Part shown: positions 60,127 to 64,000 of the stretch, in pieces
Layout of the letters: every line of letters begins with the position of its first letter
Position numbering within the stretch: the stretch's first letter is position 1
DNA from: an uncultured Bacteroidales bacterium
Lineage (GTDB): Bacteria; Bacteroidota; Bacteroidia; Bacteroidales; P3
Direction of reading: 5' to 3'
DNA length: 64,000 bases
Assembly: GCA_900318175.1 (NCBI GenBank)
Contig: ONJQ01000007.1
Coordinates: forward strand, 62,001 to 126,000
Program-made: the position numbers and the translations under genes
The notes under the pieces: model-generated
Databases searched by the model: none
What the model was told of the DNA's origin: nothing
Seen by the model: only the letters and a program-made list of their open reading frames with translations

Positions 60127-61392
60127 TTAGCAGAGTTCGTGGATCACGAGGCCGGAGCGCAGTTTGGGCTCGAACCAAGTGGTCTTGGGAGGCATGATGT
60201 TGCCGGTGTCGGCAATGTCAATAATCTGCTTCATGCTGACAGGATAGAGGGCGAAGGCGACCTTCATCTCGCCGTTGTCGACGCGACGCTTGAGCTCGCC
60301 AAGACCACGGATGCCGCCAACGAAGTCAATGCGCTTGTCGGTGCGGAGGTCTTTGATGCCGAGGACCTTGTCAAGAACGAGGTTGGAGAGGATGGTGACA
60401 TCGAGAACGCCAATGGGGTCGTTGTCGTTGTAGGTGCCGGGCTTGGCGGTCATCTTGTACCAGTGGCCGTCAAGATACATGGAGTGCTCGTGCAGCTTGG
60501 TGGGTTTGTAAATCTCGGTGCCCATGTCCTGCAGGTCGTAGCTTTCGCCAACGGCGGCGATGAACTGCTCCTTGCTGAGACCGTTGAGGTCCTTGACCAC
60601 GCGGTTGTAGTCGATGACGTTGAGCTGGTTGTCCGGGAAGATGACGGTCATGAAGTAGTTGTACTCCTCCTTGCCAGTGTGGTGGGGGTTCTGCTCTTTC
60701 TTCTCCTGTCCGACAAGAGCGGCGGCAGCACTGCGGTGGTGACCGTCGGCAATGTACATGGCGGGAACTTGCTTGTCGAAGATGTCGACGAGTTCGGCGA
60801 TGGTGGCCTTGTCGTCAATGACCCAGAAACGATGGCCGAAGCCGTCTTCCTTGGCGATGAAGTCGTAGATGGGTTTCTTGGCGGTGATGCCGGCCACGAT
60901 CTCGTCAATGCGGGCGATGGCGGGGTAGGCGAAGAAAACGGGCTCGACGTTGGCGTTGGTGATGCGGACGTGCTTCATGCGGTCCTCTTCCTTGTCCTTA
61001 CGGGTGAGCTCATGTTTCTTGATGACCTTGTTGACGTAGTCCTCGCTGTAGGCGCAGGCGACGATGCCATACTGCCATTTGGCGTCCTTGTCCTTGGGGT
61101 TCATGCTCTGGGCATAGATGTAGAGTTTCTCCTCCTCATCCTTGACCAGCCAGCCGAGGTCTTTGAACAGGTTGTAGTTCTTCACCACCTGGAGATAGAC
61201 TTCGGGAGAGTGTTCGTCGGTGCCTTTGGGGAGGTCGATTTCAGCCTTGGTGACGTGCAGCAGGCTGTAGGGGTTGCCCTCGCATTCAACGCGGGCTTCT
61301 TCGGAATTCAATACGTCGTAAGGACGTGAGGCCAGTTTCTCGACGATGTCGACGGGCGGGCGAAAGCCTTTAAAGGGTTTAATGATTGACAT
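60127..61392 (-). CDS. DUF1015 family protein
   Basis: 421 residues, cytoplasmic. Opening MSIIKPFKGFRPPVDIVEKL with ASRPYDVLNSEEAR is the family start. The signature ADGHHRSAAA (about residues 216-225) carries the conserved His pair, and EEYNYFMTVIFPDNQLNVID follows. DUF1015 proteins resemble the archaeal ADP-dependent serine kinase SerK. In Bacteroidota they often lie near serA/serC, which are not in this window. Typical length; monocistronic with its own terminator. Confidence 0.88.
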   Translation of the reverse strand: MSIIKPFKGFRPPVDIVEKLASRPYDVLNSEEARVECEGNPYSLLHVTKAEIDLPKGTDEHSPEVYLQVVKNYNLFKDLGWLVKDEEEKLYIYAQSMNPKDKDAKWQYGIVACAYSEDYVNKVIKKHELTRKDKEEDRMKHVRITNANVEPVFFAYPAIARIDEIVAGITAKKPIYDFIAKEDGFGHRFWVIDDKATIAELVDIFDKQVPAMYIADGHHRSAAAALVGQEKKEQNPHHTGKEEYNYFMTVIFPDNQLNVIDYNRVVKDLNGLSKEQFIAAVGESYDLQDMGTEIYKPTKLHEHSMYLDGHWYKMTAKPGTYNDNDPIGVLDVTILSNLVLDKVLGIKDLRTDKRIDFVGGIRGLGELKRRVDNGEMKVAFALYPVSMKQIIDIADTGNIMPPKTTWFEPKLRSGLVIHELC

Positions 61393-61463
61393 AGTTCAAA
61401 TTTTTAATGTTTATGTATATTGTTTATTATTAACTCCTCAAAATAATCCGGGTCAATTGAAAA

Positions 61464-61625
61464 TTACATCATACAAGCCCAACCGAACTTGCGGGAAAGA
61501 ACGCGGAGCAGAGGAGTTAGTCCCGTAAGGGATGCCAACTGCCTCTGCGTCATGCCTCGCTCGCGCATCTCATCATGAATCAGCTCACCAGGATGAGTGA
61601 CAACAAATGGGATTGTATTATTCAT
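61464..61625 (-). pseudogene. higA: Truncated HigA-type antitoxin
   Basis: 53 codons from the ATG at 61625, overlapping the toxin stop by eight bases. The N-terminus has the HigA pattern THPGELIHDEMRERGMTQRQ, then LASLTGLTPLL, but the frame ends shortly after the first HTH helix (LSRKFGWACMM), about half the usual 95-105 residues. The recognition helix is missing. Either a deletion removed the rest or this is a minimal variant; no other frame continues the HTH. Confidence 0.6.
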
Positions 61626-61935
61626 AGCGCTTAGATATTTCTTCCAACAATGCGTTTACAATAATTCCGTCTTCATTCGAAGAGCAAGGGAAAAGAAGTC
61701 GGTACTGTGCGGTAATCCAGACCGGCTCAACACCTTTTAGAGCCCCACTTTTCTTTTCATAATGTAGAGGACCCACTGTGAACAAATCTTCAATACGGCT
61801 TGCTACCTTGATGTAGTTCACAACCTTCACATATCGCTTCATCACATTCATCAGTAAACGGCAATACTTCCTTGCCGTTGTCTTTCCCGTCAGAAACAAC
61901 TCCTCCAATGATTTATCTTCGAATGTGACGTTCAT
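61618..61935 (-). CDS. higB: HigB/RelE-family toxin
   Basis: 105 residues from the ATG at 61935 (MNVTFEDKSLEELFLTGKTT); upstream extension would enter the promoter. The pattern YVKVVNYIKVASRIEDLFTV, then LHYEKKSGALKGVEPVWITA and QYRLLFPC matches the HigB/RelE mRNA interferases that act at the ribosome. Toxin-first order with the antitoxin overlapping by eight bases is normal for HigBA. The antitoxin here is truncated, so activity of the toxin is uncertain. Confidence 0.8.
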   Translation of the reverse strand: MNVTFEDKSLEELFLTGKTTARKYCRLLMNVMKRYVKVVNYIKVASRIEDLFTVGPLHYEKKSGALKGVEPVWITAQYRLLFPCSSNEDGIIVNALLEEISKRYE

Positions 61936-61967
61936 GTATACAAGTATTTCATGCCCAATATTCGTTT

Positions 61968-61996
61968 GCAAAGATACGAACTTTTCCCGACATGGG
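61968..61996 (-). promoter_or_regulatory. Promoter/operator of the HigBA-like pair
   Basis: Contains TATCTTTG (minus strand, 61969-61976) and a TTTCCC-GACATG-GGGAAA inverted repeat (61983-62000) just upstream. All 29 bases recur at 63930-63958 in front of the other toxin-antitoxin pair. Confidence 0.7.
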
Positions 61997-62006
61997 GAAA
62001 TAATTT

Positions 62007-62036
62007 TTGCCGAATGGAAAATAATGTGTATCTTTG
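62007..62036 (+). promoter_or_regulatory. Promoter of the 62 kb structured RNA
   Basis: TTG (62007-62009), 19 bases, TATCTTTG (62029-62036): a near-perfect Bacteroidota promoter, divergent from that of the HigBA-like pair. Confidence 0.8.
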
Positions 62037-62042
62037 CACCCG

Positions 62043-62230
62043 ATTTCAACGGTGAAATCACGAAGCGTTATGCTCGTTCTGCGGATAGGAACCTAGGAAA
62101 TTCCATAGCATTGCAGAATCTGTGTAATAGCTGCGCTGTTCAGCGTGGGCTAACTCCACCTTCTCAATGCAAGGTTATTCCTAGGACCTCTATCCGAAGA
62201 AGAGTGTACAGCACCACGCTTCTTTTATTG
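62043..62230 (+). ncRNA. Structured RNA candidate, copy C (6S-like long hairpin?)
   Basis: The bases after the promoter fold into one long interrupted hairpin: GAAGCGT/ACGCTTC (62062-62068, 62216-62222), GGATAG/CTATCC (62083-62088, 62190-62195), CCTAGGAA/TTCCTAGG (62092-62099, 62178-62185), GCATTG/CAATGC (62108-62113, 62165-62170) and an apical CGCTG/CAGCG. The outer stem is followed by TTTTATT, terminator-like. The shape resembles 6S RNA, but the 3' block (ACAGCACCACGCTTC) and TTATGCT also recall copies A and B. Class not certain. Confidence 0.55.
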
Positions 62231-62294
62231 TATAATGCTCAACGGGGTGCGGAAGAGTGTTGAAGTTGTTCCCGACACAGATTAGGGAATAATT

Positions 62295-62714
62295 ATGGGT
62301 ACTGTTTATTGTCAAGAATGTAGTCATGAAATTAATGATACTGATTCAAAATGTCCATTTTGTGGAGCCACTCTTGATTGGCTACATGACAAATTATCAA
62401 ATGTAGAGAATACTACACACTCGACTCTGGAGCAAAACCTAAATGTTTCAAATAATGTTATAGAAACAATTAAACAATTGGATAGCAAACCAGACGATTA
62501 TCTTGCTTGGTCAATACTTGCAACTGTTTTTTGTTTTGTCCCTACGGGAATAGCAGCAATTGTGTATTCCTCAAGAGTGGATAACGCGTGGTATAGAGGA
62601 GATAAGCAATATGCTTGCGAAATGTCACAAAAAGCGAAAAAATATTGTTTGATCAGTCTTGTTGTAGCCATTGTCATTGGTATTATTGTTGGAATAGTTT
62701 TAGTGTCTGGATAG
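62295..62714 (+). CDS. Zinc-ribbon protein with CD225/dispanin-like membrane domain
   Basis: 139 residues. N-terminal zinc ribbon (VYCQECSHEINDTDSKCPFC), a polar linker, then a dispanin-like pair of membrane helices: LAWSILATVFCFVPTGIAAI, the conserved loop YSSRVDNAWYRGDKQYACEM with SQKAKKY, and CLISLVVAIVIGIIVGIVLV. Dispanins (IFITM-like) sit in membranes with the ribbon in the cytoplasm; bacterial ones have no agreed function. It is 65 bases after the structured RNA and probably in the same transcript. Confidence 0.8.
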   Translation: MGTVYCQECSHEINDTDSKCPFCGATLDWLHDKLSNVENTTHSTLEQNLNVSNNVIETIKQLDSKPDDYLAWSILATVFCFVPTGIAAIVYSSRVDNAWYRGDKQYACEMSQKAKKYCLISLVVAIVIGIIVGIVLVSG

Positions 62715-62729
62715 GATTCTATACCACTT

Positions 62730-63260
62730 GCATGTTCATGAGTGGTGTGAGGTCTGGTTGTGGCAGATTTGCAACCAACCACAGCTCTCAAGAAAAGAGG
62801 TTTGCAACAGTAGTGTATGCAAGCCCCTTATATTAGTCCTATTGTTGTTACACGTGATTCATGTCCGCATGACGCCGTCGTATAGCAGCGCTGGGCGGTC
62901 TTTGAAAAGCAGGATTGAGAGTTATGAAGTAGACTATCCCCGAAGGCAATTCAAGAATACAGGCATGGGTGTAGCGAAGCGAAACCCCTGCACAGCGGAC
63001 ACCCCCCAATGTCTAAACCCCGAAGGGGTGACAGAATAATAATGAACAATCTATCACATCTTCGGGGTTCTATTGTTTTGTTTACCGTATCAAACAGGGG
63101 TTATGCACCTGCTTGTGCTATGTTGCCCTTTCAGGGCTTTCAGGGTCACACACTACGGTCTGTGTCCCGGCGTTTCATTCTTTGTTGAAGCAACAAATAC
63201 AGCCTCCAAATGCCAACCGCTCATCGTTTTGTATTCCGTATGCTTCAAGGAATAATATGT
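62730..63260. repeat. Intergenic region with REP-like palindromes
   Basis: No gene is supported in 62715-63264. Palindromes include ACCCCGAAGGGGT (63017-63029) and GCCCTTTCAGGGC (63125-63137), with partial repeats of CGGGGTT and CAGGG nearby. Such blocks resemble repeated extragenic palindromes that I associate with Bacteroidales genomes. Confidence 0.5.
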
Positions 63261-63264
63261 TTTA

Positions 63265-63675
63265 TTATTGTTTGATAAATTCTTGCGGCATAAGCACTGG
63301 TATTCGCGCAGAGACGTAATCCTGGGTGTTTCTAGTGACAATGATGTCGGCCCCAAAAGCGAGGGCGGAATAATATTGGATGGCGTCCTCCAAGTCAGCA
63401 AAATCGCTTTGGAGCATACGGTCAATCACAGCGTCGTTGACTGTGGTGATGGTGCAGATGGATTTCACGATAGAGAGTTTCGACACGATTTCCTTGCGTG
63501 AGTATTTGAAACGCTGCATCAGATAGACCACAGTGGAGAATGACAGAGAGCAACATAGAAGTTCCACCTCCTTGCGGTCGGCCATGCTGAAAAGCAATGC
63601 AGCATCCTGTGCCCAGGGCTCGCGCTCCAGCAACAGGTCGAGCAGAACATTGGTGTCGACGAATACCTTTTTCAT
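63265..63675 (-). CDS. PIN-domain toxin (VapC type)
   Basis: 136 residues. The acidic residues of the PIN nuclease are present: Asp7 in KKVFVDTNVLLDLLLERE, a central Glu/Asp in DFADLEDAIQYYSAL, and Asp in DIIVTRNTQDY. PIN toxins cut RNA, usually tRNA or rRNA. The start overlaps the antitoxin stop by ATGA (63672-63675). The family is VapC-like in a broad sense; the antitoxin is not of the classical AbrB or RHH sort. Confidence 0.85.
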   Translation of the reverse strand: MKKVFVDTNVLLDLLLEREPWAQDAALLFSMADRKEVELLCCSLSFSTVVYLMQRFKYSRKEIVSKLSIVKSICTITTVNDAVIDRMLQSDFADLEDAIQYYSALAFGADIIVTRNTQDYVSARIPVLMPQEFIKQ

Positions 63676-63902
63676 AGATATTTCTCTTTGAGATAATCCT
63701 CTCGGGCAGCATCGAGTTCCGCGTCGGTAACATTGACCGAATGGCCGGTGAACAGACTGGCCACCAAGGGTGTTATAGTCATATCGTCGCCTTCATTTTT
63801 TTTGCGCAGCGACCGCACATAGTCGGCCACAACTTGAAGCAAATCCGGTGGGAACGTGCTCAAGTCGTTGTTGATTGCTGCTCTGATATCCGCTGCTGTC
63901 AT
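63672..63902 (-). CDS. Antitoxin of the PIN-domain pair
   Basis: 76 residues. The N-terminal helix pair (ADIRAAINNDLSTFPPDLLQ, then VVADYVRSLRKKNEGDD) and a C-terminal acidic helix (DAELDAAREDYLKEKYL) fit small antitoxins that precede PIN genes in Bacteroidota (DUF2281-like in length, by impression). It begins 28 bases after the promoter at 63931-63938 and is coupled to the toxin by ATGA. Confidence 0.7.
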   Translation of the reverse strand: MTAADIRAAINNDLSTFPPDLLQVVADYVRSLRKKNEGDDMTITPLVASLFTGHSVNVTDAELDAAREDYLKEKYL

Positions 63903-63930
63903 GACGTAAATACTTTGTAATTTCGGACTG

Positions 63931-63962
63931 CAAAGATACGAACTTTTCCCGACATGGGAAAA
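63931..63962 (-). promoter_or_regulatory. Promoter/operator of the PIN toxin-antitoxin pair
   Basis: TATCTTTG (minus strand, 63931-63938) and a TTTTCCC/GGGAAAA inverted repeat (63944-63950, 63956-63962). Bases 63930-63958 equal 61968-61996. Confidence 0.7.
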
Positions 63963-64000
63963 TTATTTTTCTTCGGTGCGGAATATCTTATATCCCAGCA

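Noticed and set aside
60103-61329. 408-codon plus-strand frame opposite DUF1015
   Set aside because: Val/Gly/Asp-rich antisense shadow; the DUF1015 signature is on the other strand.
62043-62230. tmRNA at the 62 kb RNA
   Set aside because: No tag reading frame ending ALAA and no tRNA-like acceptor ends.
62715-63264. Palindromes taken as a CRISPR array or tRNA
   Set aside because: No regular repeat-spacer spacing and no tRNA arms; they look like REP-type elements.

Overview
The window comes from a Gram-negative Bacteroidota, most likely order Bacteroidales. Many genes are preceded by the phylum's promoter form (TTG, about 19-20 bases, TAnnTTTG; the clearest are at 4605-4633, 4642-4672, 58195-58225 and 62007-62036). 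The chromosomal genes belong to families typical of the group: DUF3857/transglutaminase exoproteins, DUF4421, an Lnb-type (DUF4105) protein, BspA-type leucine-rich repeats and DUF1015. The backbone genes (about 1-10.8 kb and 58-61.4 kb) look G+C-richer than the intervening accessory DNA. Genus cannot be decided from the sequence.

Layout. 1-10.8 kb is backbone: the start of an MFS transporter, a two-gene transglutaminase-like operon with a 28-residue membrane peptide coupled to its end, a divergent DUF4421 protein, an mscS/Lnb pair, a cupin/lipoprotein pair, and an MBL-hydrolase/YjbR pair. 11-15.2 kb is a plus-strand accessory cluster: two paralogous Cys-rich Sel1-like proteins, a small protein, a GIY-YIG homing-type nuclease and a hypothetical protein. 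15.2-24.4 kb is one minus-strand operon encoding a small protein, a zinc-ribbon M48 peptidase, a zinc-ribbon protein, a large BspA-type LRR protein, a TPR-CHAT caspase-like protease, a CHASE2 membrane protein, a FecR-like exported protein and a second BspA-type LRR protein. It has no obvious described counterpart and is my first candidate for a new system.

24.6-36 kb is mobile-element DNA on the minus strand: serine recombinase beside a possible invertible segment, RecB-type exonuclease plus ERF annealing protein, a peptidase, DUF3871 and several very small genes. It is followed by decayed LivG/LivF-type ABC ATPases, a candidate structured RNA and a umuC tail. A primase-like replication gene with an iteron-like array (36.3-38.5 kb) follows. 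38.6-48.2 kb is a plus-strand defence operon in the order hsdM-hsdS-mcrB-mcrC-hsdR, in which a McrBC system sits inside a type I restriction operon. 48.3-56 kb is minus-strand element DNA again: membrane-anchored RecA-like ATPase, Sel1 protein, EcoRI-type adenine methylase without a visible partner endonuclease, a 600-residue unknown and a large serine recombinase.

Next to that recombinase, on the opposite strand, is an A+T-rich two-gene module of unknown function (56.2-58.1 kb), a second candidate system. Backbone returns with an AAA/DUF4143 ATPase and DUF1015. The end of the window holds a HigBA-like pair with a truncated antitoxin, a promoter-driven structured RNA ahead of a zinc-ribbon/dispanin protein, REP-like palindromes, and a PIN-domain toxin-antitoxin pair whose control region shares 29 identical bases with that of the HigBA-like pair.

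Three promoter-driven, apparently structured elements (about 11.1-11.35, 24.1-24.38 and 62.04-62.23 kb) resemble one another, and each lies upstream of genes for cysteine-cluster proteins. No rRNA, tRNA or CRISPR array was recognised.
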